Assembly: GCA_030267965.1 (NCBI GenBank)
Contig: BRYA01000200.1
Location: 7,171 to 69,009 of the forward strand
Length of the DNA stretch: 61,839 nt
From: Triparma columacea
Lineage: Eukaryota; Sar; Bolidophyceae; Parmales; Triparmaceae
Direction: 5' to 3'
Shown here: positions 44,701-55,400 of the stretch, piece by piece
Layout: every line of letters starts with the position of its first letter
How positions within the stretch are numbered: the stretch's first letter is position 1
Translations under genes and position numbers: made by a program
The notes under the pieces: generated by a model
What the model was told of the DNA's origin: nothing
Seen by the model: only the letters and a program-made list of their open reading frames with translations
Database searches by the model: none

Positions 44701-46852
44701 GAGGTGAGCCAATAGGTAGCTATGGATAGATTTATGGGCTCCGAATCAAATCTGCCCGGTTGTCGCACAATTGCAAGACTACTCACACCCAAGGCAAACA
44801 AACCCCCTTCGAGCAGGTCGATAATGTCGTCAAGAACAACTTCTCAACTATTTCTTACTCGATGTTACCCATTGTGTATCTCACCCTCGAATCCATTGGC
44901 TGGGTTCTCCTCGAGAAAGAGAAGGGGAGCTTTGGAGGACCGCGGAACATAGTAAAGGTTAACTTCGTAGCCTGTATGCACATCTTCTGCATGACGACCT
45001 ACCAAACCCACTTCGCCCCTGTGCAGCGCTACAAGCTCAGCGACATGCTGAAAGGCAAAGTCCCTACTCAGGTCGCCGGCGAGGCGGTGAACTTCATCTG
45101 CACTACCAGTATAACATTGTTCGTTCTCGCCACAAAGACGATTGACTCCGATGCAGAGGCTTCCATCAACCCTGTCAGCTACAAGAGCGAAGAGATCCTC
45201 GAGAACTTCCACATTGTGCTGTCCTACTGCTTTGGGTGCATGTGGACTGCAATATTTGTCGTCAACGGGTGGAAGTTCCTGGGGTACTTTGGTGGTAACA
45301 AAATTGTGCCAGCCAACAACCGGGCCTTGCCCTTCTGCTCGCTTTGCGACAAAGCTGATGATAGAGAAAGCAGGGATAGCAGGAGGAGCATTAGCAACGC
45401 AAGCAGCGGAAGGAGCCACTTCGTCCTTGGTGATACTTGGAGGTTGGCTTTCGCGCTGCTTCCCTGCCTCATCATGCCAGTGATTTGCATACTCTGGATA
45501 GGTGAGCAGGAGGAGGAGGAGGAGCGAAGCGATGACATTGTTCGTGTTTTCCTCGCCTTTGCATTTGCTAACACAGTACACTCCTTGACATCCCTCACTC
45601 CTCCACGTAGCTCTGGGAACGCATTCGGCCCCCTACCCGTTCTTGTACATGGCGTTCAGCCCAATCAACATACTCTCCGTTTACGTGCTTGTATTCTCTT
45701 CCCCCGGGAACAACGCCAACCCCGTTACCGAAGTCGCCGCTTACGTGATTGGTGGCCCTGTGGTACTAGTGCTCGGAGGCATCGCAGAGCTCAGGTGGAA
45801 CACAAGTAACGTCACGGGATTCGAAGATGCCGAGGGGTCGTGGCTCGACCCCACGTATATCTTATTCACTTTCAGGATGCTCTTTTGCTTCCTCCTCCTC
45901 GCGTTTTTGAGAGTACTCATGAGACTGAGAATTGCCATCGCGAAGACGTGCCCGAATTTGGAGAGGTAAGGAAGAGAGGGACTGAGGCCAGAGCAGAGCG
46001 GCGATCAAAGCGAGTGGCAGAAAGGAGTTACGTTTGCGTTTATGCTGAGGAAAAGGTTTTATTGCTAACTTCTTTCATCGCTCATCGCAGCTTTGTGACC
46101 GACACAGTATTCATCGGAACGCTTAAGGCTTTGATTCCGGTCAGCTACGTCTGCTTCACGAGTCTAACGTGCATTGTGACAACGTATACGAACGAAACTG
46201 AGCTCAAGAACCAGATCGAGCCAGCGTGTTTTCAGGTGGGTAGGAGGGGGGGAGGGAGGGGCATGGCATGTGCCTAATGAATGGCACGCACCACGAAACT
46301 AAGTCCCTCAACCCACACTATTCATCGCAGACGCTCGCAACAAGCGTAGGGGTTGCCCTCCATTTGACGGGGGTCAACCTGTACCAGCCCTTTTTGATGA
46401 AAATCTACAATGAGTACACTTTTGACGACGTGGTGAAGTTCAATCTGATGGCCAGGGACAAAATTATTATCTTGCTGGTCGCCGCATCATCATCAGTTTC
46501 AATGGCCCTGTTCGCCTATCGAGGCTTCAGGTCGTGGAGCTCTGAAAAGCAAATGTTTTTGTTCGTTGGGAGCTCGATAGGGATCATCATCGTCATCTGG
46601 GCGATTGTCTTGTGGCTAGGAGCAAACAGGATCATTAGGCTGGAGGGAAAACTCAAAGCAAGGCGGCAATCCAAGAAAAAGAAGAGGGCCACAGGAAAGA
46701 GGAGGCGGGGGGGAAGCGTGGCCAATGTCGACATTGATTTGAATGAGGATGAGGATGAGGAGGAGGACGTTGAGGAAATAGATGCACAAGGCAGGTTGGG
46801 GTTCGCAACAGGGGAGTTCGGACTTGGCAGTTTAGCTCCCGGCCTTGTATAG
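41789..46852 (+). CDS. Large polytopic membrane protein with three internal repeats
   Basis: Exons: 41789-41971, 42046-42222, 42313-42663, 42813-42914, 43009-43587, 43714-44703, 44817-45501, 45611-45965, 46091-46235 and 46331-46852. They give 1362 residues, in phase at all nine junctions. About 230 Ser/Arg-rich cytosolic residues precede a first span (FAVPTINFVLMLLSLVLPG); more than 15 hydrophobic segments follow. Three modules of roughly 280-350 residues recur. Each opens with a helix after a Trp, and each later has an MHLACVFVYSVAF-like helix (MHIFCMTTYQTHF, LHLTGVNLYQPF) followed by a loop and a final span. A charged loop lies between modules 1 and 2. The C-terminus is Lys/Arg-rich, then Glu/Asp-rich. 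No transporter or receptor signature was recognised. Confidence 0.8.
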
Positions 46853-46883
46853 CATATAGCAATAGACGATATAATAGTTTTGT

Positions 46884-47363
46884 TTAAAACTTATCCCGAT
46901 CAGAAGAGGTTTTGCCCAACCAGCGGTGCATGAAGCCGTCGCTTGACTCCCGTCGCATTTGCCGAGCCTCCAAATACCGTTGACTCAAGCTGACGCTGGC
47001 AACCTCAAAACCCTCATCAACCTCCTCAATCGTGTGTCGCTTGCGCCTTGGTATCGCCCTCCTCGCCTTAGGTTTCAACTCCAACTTCCTTCTCTTATAT
47101 CCATCGTTGTAGGTTTTTATTATTTTATCGGGACCGGCAGCCCTCACAAAATCGAACAGTCGAGGTGAGGTGGAGTGCCTGTCCAAAAGTTCCCCCTTTC
47201 GCTTCCTGGCGACATAAAGTCTGTCCTGATGCCGATTTTTTCGGCAGAAGATGACAATCACGAGAACAAGAAAGAAGATGCTCTCGACCCATAAGAACAA
47301 GACTCCGTCGGTTTGTAGTAGGACACCCCAGTTCTGATTCTTAATTGTTTCTCCCAACGCCAT
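46884..47363 (-). CDS. Single-pass membrane protein with basic tail, unknown
   Basis: Single exon, 159 residues. A short N-terminus is followed by one clear span (GVLFLWVESIFFLVLVIVIF), then about 115 mostly basic residues (RRKLELKPKARRAIPRRKRH). The positive-inside rule puts the tail in the cytosol. It converges on the polytopic-protein gene, with only 31 bp between the two stop codons. No family was recognised. Confidence 0.6.
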   Translation of the reverse strand: MALGETIKNQNWGVLLQTDGVLFLWVESIFFLVLVIVIFCRKNRHQDRLYVARKRKGELLDRHSTSPRLFDFVRAAGPDKIIKTYNDGYKRRKLELKPKARRAIPRRKRHTIEEVDEGFEVASVSLSQRYLEARQMRRESSDGFMHRWLGKTSSDRDKF

Positions 47364-47794
47364 CTACGTCTCCTCCTACTATCAAGAATAAGGTGGGGAT
47401 TCTTCTCTCTTCTTCGAGAACAAGACGGAGAGAGGGGAGATATTTGTGTACAGCTAGTGTGACATCAATCACAAAGTGGGGGTATGAGTATCTTGGAACT
47501 GGGTTGATCTAACTTAATCCCGTCGCAGGCACGGACGTCAACACACTCCTCTTCTCCTCTTTTTTCTCTCCTTTTTTTTTTGGCGAGAAGAATGAGAGAG
47601 AGGAGTTGGGAGGGGCAAAACCAACTTTTCATGTGGGCCTTTTTTCTGTTCTCTTGTCTCGTGGCAACGTAAAAAGGATTGAAAAAAAACACGCTTTGTA
47701 AATGAATCCTCTCTTTCCTTACCCCCTATTCCGTTCTCTTCCCATGTTGTCGACACGTCAACGTTTTCGAGCATGCCCACTTACCCCGCTTCGT
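47364..47794. other. Intergenic region
   Basis: This 431-bp stretch holds the promoter of the 46.9-47.4 kb gene and the 3' region of the next. T-rich and GA-rich runs are present (CTTTTTTTTTT at about 47570). No gene was recognised. Confidence 0.5.
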
Positions 47795-50700
47795 TCAGGA
47801 GTGTGTTGACGCGAACTTGCTAAGTGCACTCTCAAATTGGGATGCACTTTCAGCGGGCACTCTTGTGGGGAACATCGGCTGCGGCGAGTCGCGGAATGGG
47901 AAGGGGGTTTCTTTAGTGGGGGAGTTGGGGTGTTGTTTGGAGCGGGTGCAACAGATCTCACCTGTTCCTGAATCATGATCTATGATGAGCACGATTTGGC
48001 GTGATTTTGTCAATTGAGTCAGTTGGTAAGATTCATAGCACATAGCAGCTCGCCCTCACTTCCCCCAAATTCTTACCTCCGCATCCTCCGCTGCCTCCTC
48101 CTCTTCTTCCTCCTCCCTTTCAACCTCATCAATGTCGTCTTTGCCCTCGGTCGCATCGTCTGCGTCGACGCCGTCGCCCCCTCCCCTGTTGACGTCGCTA
48201 GGATCAGTGAGGACAACATCCCTGCTGGCGTTCCATAAGGGGTCCTGGGGCGCTCCAACAGGGTTGGTAGGGAAGCTGAGGCAGAGGCGTCCGAGCAAAG
48301 GTTAGTACTGCAGACAAACATTGGAATGCGAAAGTAAGAGATCGCTCTCACCTCCTAACCGCAGAGCTACCAGCGCTTCCTACAAAGGTAGGGTTAGAGT
48401 AGGACGGTGTTCCTATTGAGTAAGTAGCCCTTTTCTTCTTCCTCTTGCCAACAGGCTTGCCAACGCCGGTCTCTCTCACGTAAATCTCCCTCTCTCGCCT
48501 TACTTCGCTGAACTCGAGAGGGCTGGGGATGACACGGGATACAGGATTGAAACAACGAGCGAAGATGTTATGAGCAACATGTTTGTTTTGATACAGAACC
48601 CTAACTTTTGTTCTCACCTGTTCTCACGTATCCAGTCCAGGCAACGCTGCTTGGAGGTGAACTCGATCGAAGGCGTCTGCGTGTTGGTGATGAGGTAATG
48701 CGAGCTACGATGCAGGGTTATGTTTTAAAAGATGTTGGTGTCAGCTGGAGAAGATTACTCGTTCTTCGCAAGAATGCGAAAGCACCGTCAAAATCGCTCC
48801 GCTCATGCACACTCTTACCTCTCGTCCTTGTAGACGTCCCACGCGTTGGGGATACGGAAGCCCTTGACTCTGCGCTCAAGATCATTGGCGCGCTTCATAG
48901 CCCCAGACTTCCTTGACTGCTTAAGGTACGCCAGGCGGTTGCGTCCCCCATTCTCCTTCGACTTGGTGGCGGAGGTGTAGGATGAAACGCCATAAGTTTC
49001 AGCGGAGTAACCGTCAGAGTACCCTTGACTGGGGGTGTTGAGAAAGGAGTCCGAGACCACTGGATCGGAGGAGCCCGCGCCAAGGCTCGACCCATAGAGG
49101 AGGGAAGGAATGGAGACCTTTTCGCTGTTCGGCCTCGTAACGGCGAGGAGAGGCCTACTGTCAACAATGACCTCGGCCTTGAAGCCCTGAATCGTTAGGT
49201 TGCACCAAGTGCACCAGCCGCCTATGCCAGGGTTGCAAGAATCACAGACTACGACGTGGCCACATGGGTTGTAGCGCATATTGGCGCGACTCTTCTGGCA
49301 AGACGAGCACATGAGAGTGCGGGGGGGAACGTTGTACTTGCGTAGCGGGTGGGAGACGGGGAGAGAGTCGGTCGGGGTTGAAACCTTAGCGTGGGTGAGT
49401 AATGGCAGGGGGAGATGTGGGTGAGAGGCTGATACTTTGCGAGAAAAGAAAAGCGAGAGCGAATGTCTGGCGACTGTTACGAAGCTACAAATATCGCTCC
49501 CGAGTCGCTCTTACCTTCACCTTCATCATCTTAGCCGGATATGACGGAACGTCGTTAAGGGCGGTCAACGGTCCGGAGCCTCCGAACAAGTCGTGTGAGA
49601 GCATATCTCGGGAAGAACGACTTTCCGTCGGCATGCAATCCTTACAACCAGAGTAACGGCACTTGGAACACCCGCTTGCGCCCGTGTACCTCGTCTTGGA
49701 TTGACGCTGGGGTTGATAGTAGCTGCAGTTGTGATGGCGGGGGTAAGGAGGACAATTGCAGTATTGTATCAACATCTAAAATCCCGGTAAAGTGCATCGT
49801 ACTCACCTCATCGCCTGCTCGTCTTCTGAGCTCTCGTACTGTTGTTCAGCGTCAGAAATGGTCGCGTCTGTCGGGTGTATTAAAGGGAAAATAAAGGAGT
49901 TAATAGGGTTATCGTGCGAAATTGCAGGGGCACTGCTCGTACACCGTACCTGTTCCCCACCTGACTCTCCTGCCATTGGGGTCATTGGGCAGAAACCCGG
50001 TTCCACCTTCCCTCCCAGCGGCGTTGCAAACCCCCTCGATGATAATCTTTTTGATGGAAAGATGCTCAGCGGCCTGCCGCGAGGACGCGTACTGAGCAAT
50101 GGCGTTGCCGGAAGAGTCATAAAGGGTGATGGCATTGCCAATGCCGGCATTAAGGGCAGCGTAGTCGATCGTGCTGGTGCGCTTGCGGTAGGACGCCTTG
50201 TAGGGGTTGCCTGAGTTAAAGAAAGGAGGACGAAAGAGTCGTGGCAGTCATTGGAAGTTGATAGGGTGTTAGTGGAGATTATAGAGAGTGCTAAGGAGTA
50301 GACAGGAGTGTGACACATTAACCCCACTCGAAACTCCCTCAAATCTCACCAACTGTAGAGTTATCCTTATCCTCGTCAGAAGACAAGGCAGGAGCGTTAA
50401 CTTTGGGGGGAAGCGGGTCTTCGAAGCCGAGCCCGTCTTGCATGGGATTCGTTGGGTTTGCCCAGGTCCAGTCAATGAGTTCTCCGTTTGGGTCCTCCGA
50501 CTTGATGAGTTTGAATTGAAGTGAGGTGAGAAACAACGTTATAGGAAAATGAAATACATGTAAGAAATACTCACATAAGCAAGGACAGAGCCCGCGCGGT
50601 TCGCAACCCTCGCTATCTTCTTCCTTGCAATAGAGGTGTGTCTTTCAGCGTTCATCAGACTCTCAAACTGAGGTATTAGCACGAGAATGGGAAGGTTGAG

Positions 50701-50940
50701 TGAAGGAAAACGACAAAAAGACCAAGTTGAAAGGATGCACCAATGCATGCGAGGGTGAGGAAAGGGTAACAGATCGTGAGTAGTTGTGAAATTGACAGGA
50801 ATTCGGGTTGGTCGAGTTTGGGATTAGTTCAGACCCAAATTCAAGGTCCATTTTGATGCAGCATTACTCACCAGTCTCTTCTCGCCAGTGCTGACTACCG
50901 TCATAACGACGGGGCGGGGCTTCCGATTCGAGAACGGCAT
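47795..50940 (-). CDS. Twelve-exon protein with NUMOD1-like segment, Cys clusters and RING-like finger
   Basis: Exons: 50872-50940, 50575-50667, 50350-50500, 49950-50210, 49807-49867, 49515-49722, 48819-49384, 48618-48704, 48352-48522, 48077-48275, 47962-47979 and 47795-47878. They give 655 residues, in phase throughout. Exon 4 reads ITLYDSSGNAIAQYASSRQA, AAEHLSIKKIIIEGVC, then GREGGTGF. This is like NUMOD1 modules, small helix-turn-helix units that accompany homing endonucleases. Exon 6 has GCSKCRYSGCKDC, a compact zinc cluster. Exon 7 has MCSSCQKSRANMRYNPCGH, then VVCDSC and WCTWC, a RING/MYND-like finger. Exon 10 is acidic and exon 11 is only 18 bp. A DNA-binding protein with ubiquitin-ligase-like ends is one reading. 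Domain names are from motif inspection only. Confidence 0.72.
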
Positions 50941-51017
50941 GTAGGGAGGTTTGGAGGAAAAGAGATTGTGGCCCTTCCGTGTCTGGTCTTCCGGAGGTCT
51001 CTCAATTTTTCTTTCTG

Positions 51018-52198
51018 ATGAGATTTTTTTGTGTAGCATTGTTGGCATTTAATCATGTCGCAAACGGGCTTCTCCCTTCCTTCATTTCAACTAAAAGCGT
51101 GACGATGTTGTCATTGTCAGCAGTGAAGGCCAAGAAGAAAACCAAGGTCGCTGCTTCTGGGGGTTTTGGATCAAAAAAAGTGGTCAAAACAGCTTCATTC
51201 GACGCTCCAGCTGCACTCCTTAAATCTGAGAAGCTATACGAGGAGGTGAGAGTGGGTCTGATGTACGGCGATTACTTTCAGAATAAACTACATTCATCAT
51301 GATGTCGTTGTCTCTTCACACTGTGTGTGTTTTTGGAGGCGCTGACGAGCTTATTGAAACATATCAGTACGACGCTTCAGTACCATTGGATGTCACCGAA
51401 TCTTTCTCACCGCAAAATTCCTTAAAATCGCAGCTTGAGAAATGTGCCTTCCGGGAAGTTGTGAGTGATTCGGAAACTGAGTCGATCTTCAGGGAGTACG
51501 TAATAACAGCGAGGTCAGCCAGCTGCCCCGCGCTTTCTGACTGGGTACCCATCTGTCTTCTAGGGTTGCACACGAGTACCACCGCAACGGACCTCTTTGA
51601 GAGCGGGATTATTTCCGATGCTGTGTCTACTTACTGCAGGGAAATCGTTCAGGCTGGGGTTGTGGGGAGCAAGGCGTTTCGAGAGGTCGGGACCAACTCA
51701 ATCGAGTATGCAGTGGAGTCGCAGAGTTCCTTCACGGACTTTGTCTACGACAAGGTGTATAATGTAAAGAAGCAGGACAATGGGGGGACAATGAAAAGGA
51801 GCGATGCGTTGAAGGTGCTTGGACTTGAAGATGGATTCGAGAAGGCCAAGCTCAAGACAGTCTATAGGAAATTGACTATGAAGTATCACCCCGATCGCTT
51901 TGTTGGTGAGGGCACCGAGGAGGAGTCAAAGGCCGCGAGTGATAAATTTGACGAGGCGAAGAGAGCCTACGAGCTCCTCGACGGGGCGATTGTCGAGGAG
52001 GGAGGGAGCTGGTACGAATCACTAGGAGGGAAGGAGAGAAACGAATTCAAGACAGTCAGCGTACAGAAGATAGGAGTCAAAAGGCTAGGAGAAGAAATGA
52101 AGCTTGACCTCGGCGGATGGAGAGCAGCCGTTAGGTGTCTCGATAGCGAGATCATTGGGTTCTTCATGAGTCGAAATGGGAACCGCTCGGCCGCGTGA
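51018..52198 (+). CDS. Plastid-targeted J-domain (DnaJ-like) protein
   Basis: Exons 51018-51245 and 51368-52198 give 352 residues. MRFFCVALLAFNHVANG is a signal peptide; LLPSFISTKSVTML and a Lys-rich stretch form the transit peptide. The middle (residues 76-220) is a helical region with no recognised family. Residues 215-285 are a J domain: DALKVLGLEDGF, KTVYRKLTMKYHPDRF with the HPD tripeptide that triggers Hsp70 ATPase, and FDEAKRAYELLDG. The intron acceptor was placed at 51365-51367 because it keeps phase (KLYEE joined to YDASVPL). It probably works with a plastid Hsp70. It is divergent from the zinc-finger gene, with 77 bp between start codons. Confidence 0.82.
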
Positions 52199-52491
52199 TT
52201 TAAAAGTACAGACACTTTTGATAGAAATACACAAAGCTTCATTATTCGGCTTCTCCAAATTACAGAATAATTAGTCAGGTTTGCTCAAGAATCTGTTGTT
52301 ATTTGAGGTGAGCATGCTTCTCTCTAGATATCACGCGTCCGATAATTTCCCCCGTGGGAGCCTAATGTGGACATTTTTGCTCGCAACGTGAGTCTAACCT
52401 TCCCACCCCACCAACTCCACCCTCGCTCGTTGCTCCCCCATGTCTTACACAGGCTTCAGAGATCTTACACAAGAAATACTGATACCTTCCG

Positions 52492-55400
52492 ATGAGGAGT
52501 GTTATGTTAATAAGTTATCTTGCGTTCGTCGCGCAGTCCGTGTTTGAAAGTCTACAACATGAGGATCTCATGCATGTCGGTGATCAAGGAGATGCAGTTG
52601 GCCACGATGCTTCGGTCGTCGCGTGTATGAACGGGAAGGACATCGAAGGCATTCTGAACGGAAGCTCCATGGAGAACGTCCTGAATAGAGCCGCTGTTGA
52701 CAAGAAACCTGACGCTCCTGGTGGACCATCACTCACCAAGGAATGGAAGGCGTCTGGTGCACTCTCGACGACCGCTGACCGTTATACCTCCGACCTATTC
52801 AACGAGGAGGAGATGGACAAGCTTTTCGAAGGCGATTCCTTACTTCTTGACCACAGACGTTGTTTAGGAAAGCCGAAAATCCTGTCAAAACGACGAAACG
52901 ACGAGACTGAATTGGCCTTTACGGCCCTCCCGACGATAGGTGGCCACACTAAGCCCCTTGCCCTCCACACCTATCAGTGTAGGGAACTTCGAAGAGGGGA
53001 GCTGATACTTCTCGATGGCGTTTGCGAAAGTCTGTCTCCTTGGCTGCTCGGTGCTTGTGACTTGGAGCAAGTTGAATGGGATTCCGGAGCACTATCGACG
53101 AGATATTCTCAAGAGGGTTTCTATGCCGATCTAAGCAATGCGAATATCGAGCTCTTGGGCGAGGAGCTGATACTTGGCGACCGTGCAGGTTGCGAACAGG
53201 TTCTTTATGGGCTGAAGGACGGTCATAATTTCAAGTCTGTCAAGGCATCAGACTTACCATCGACGGGAGATGTTTATGACGAGACTTTTGTCAACCTCCG
53301 TATTAATGACGGCGACCTTTTAGGGGACAGGCTGCCACTTCTTGATGATGAAGATTGTAGATCAGCTGTGCGGATTATTCTCATTTATGAAGGTAAGCAT
53401 CGAGGAGAAGTTTAAGTGCGTCATGAATATGATAACCATGACGGAGCAAGGCCAGATCACCCCGATGTCTCCCTCAAAAAAACACTGCTGCCGTCCCGAT
53501 GCGACTGTAACGCAAACTAATGAAGACATATCGTGATTTGCTTCGCTCCTTGCAGAGTTTGGGGAGGACGATAGTTCGGACGTAGAGGAGCCCACTGTCG
53601 ATGTAGGTGTGTGCAAGGCGGATCGTTTCGTTGCCGATGAGGCTGAGGAGGCCGTGAAAGGTGAGAAGAGGTGGAGAGGGGGGGAGGGGGGGAGGGGGGG
53701 AGGGGTTGACTTGGAAGGCGTCTTGGACGCAACCGCCGACAAGGAGGCCAGTCTGGAGGACCTGTTGGACAGGCGGCAGTTGACGATGAGGAAGAGGTCG
53801 ACAGCTTGTATCTTTGCATGCCCTCGTTAACCCTTACCTTCACCTTCTAACCCCTTCGACCCCCCTCGACCCCCCACCAACGCCATTTCCCTCTCCGACC
53901 ATCAACAGCCATTTATCCCCCCTTTGTTGACGAGACCGTCCCCATGAACACTAGCCTCCACAATGTGATTGACAAATACCTTGTTGATCCTCAAGTCAAG
54001 AGCGACTACTCTCAAAGAAAAGTACCCCGCGACTTCGCGGAGAGGAGGACTGGCATTCTCAACAACACCTGTCAAAGTACTTTCGTCCAAGTCATGGCCG
54101 CCCAAATCCCACGTCGAGCCAGTCTCAGTCGACCCCGTCGAGCACATCGTGGAGGGTTAGGAGAGGACATCAGTTCCGACGTGGGTGAGACTGATGTCGA
54201 CGTCGAAGTGGGCAAGGCGAAACGTATCGCGGTCGAGGAGGCTGTGGAGGTTTCGAGAGGTGAGAAGAGGGAAAGGGGGAGGAGCTTGTGCTTAACAAAT
54301 TGTCCACATTCTCGTCTGTCCCGCATCTTCGTCCACATCCTTATCCACGTCCTTGCCCATGTCCTCCTTAACGTTCATGTTCTCACCCTTGTCGCACCCC
54401 CCACACCCCCCGCACCCCCCGCACTCCACCTACCTTACAACCCCCTTCTGCTCCACAGTCGTCTCCCTCTTTGTGGCCGACGAAGCTATTCGCGTAAACA
54501 CACGCCAGGGTGATGTGTGTGACGAACATTTCCACGGCATGTCTGACGTGAAGAACGAGGACGGAGGTTGCGTGGGTTTAAGAGCTGAGTACAAAGCGCT
54601 GCCAGGCTTTGAGGTGATGGGGTGCCTTCGCTCGAGCTCTATTCCCTGGTCGCCATGTCTGCAGGAACGACTTGCAGCTCCTGGTGTCGCTGTCGGTGCT
54701 GCTGTTGGCAATGAGCACCGAGAAAACGTGTCTGGGAAAAGGGCCGGTGAAGGGGAAGGACGAGGTGAGTACGTAGGAGGTAAAGGAGATCATTCAGCCT
54801 ATTAAAGACCCTTGTGCGACTGTCGAAAGCAATTCATTGGACGCTAACCCTCAAATCCAACTCATTTTGCTTCGCTCATCAGAAACAAATGTCAAGGACG
54901 TTAAGGCCTTTATGGCAGCATTATCGAAACGCGATGCCTACGACGTTCTCCTCGCAGGGGGGATGGGCGAGCTCCTGCTTGACGACGAGTTGACACCACT
55001 CAACAACGAAATTGAAAAGTGTGGGCAGAATGCAGCAGAGCGGAAAATTCTCGTTTATGAAGGTAAGCATCGAGGAGAAGTTTAAGTGCGTCATGATAAT
55101 GACAACCATGACGGAGCAAGGCCAGATCACCCCGATGTCTTCCTTAAAAAACACTGCTGCCGTCCCGATGCGACTGTAACGCAAACTAATGAAAAATAAT
55201 CGTGATTTGCTTCGCTCCTCCTCACAGATTATGAGAAGGATGACAAGGAATTTAAGACATGCGAGGTCAGCAATTTTGGCGATTCCGTAGGCGTTCCGGT
55301 CGCGAAGGAAGATGATATTAGAAGCGCTACGCTGCCATCCGCAGCTAAATGCATGACCGGCGACGGGCTACTTTCAAAGCTCAACTTGACCAAGTGCGAG

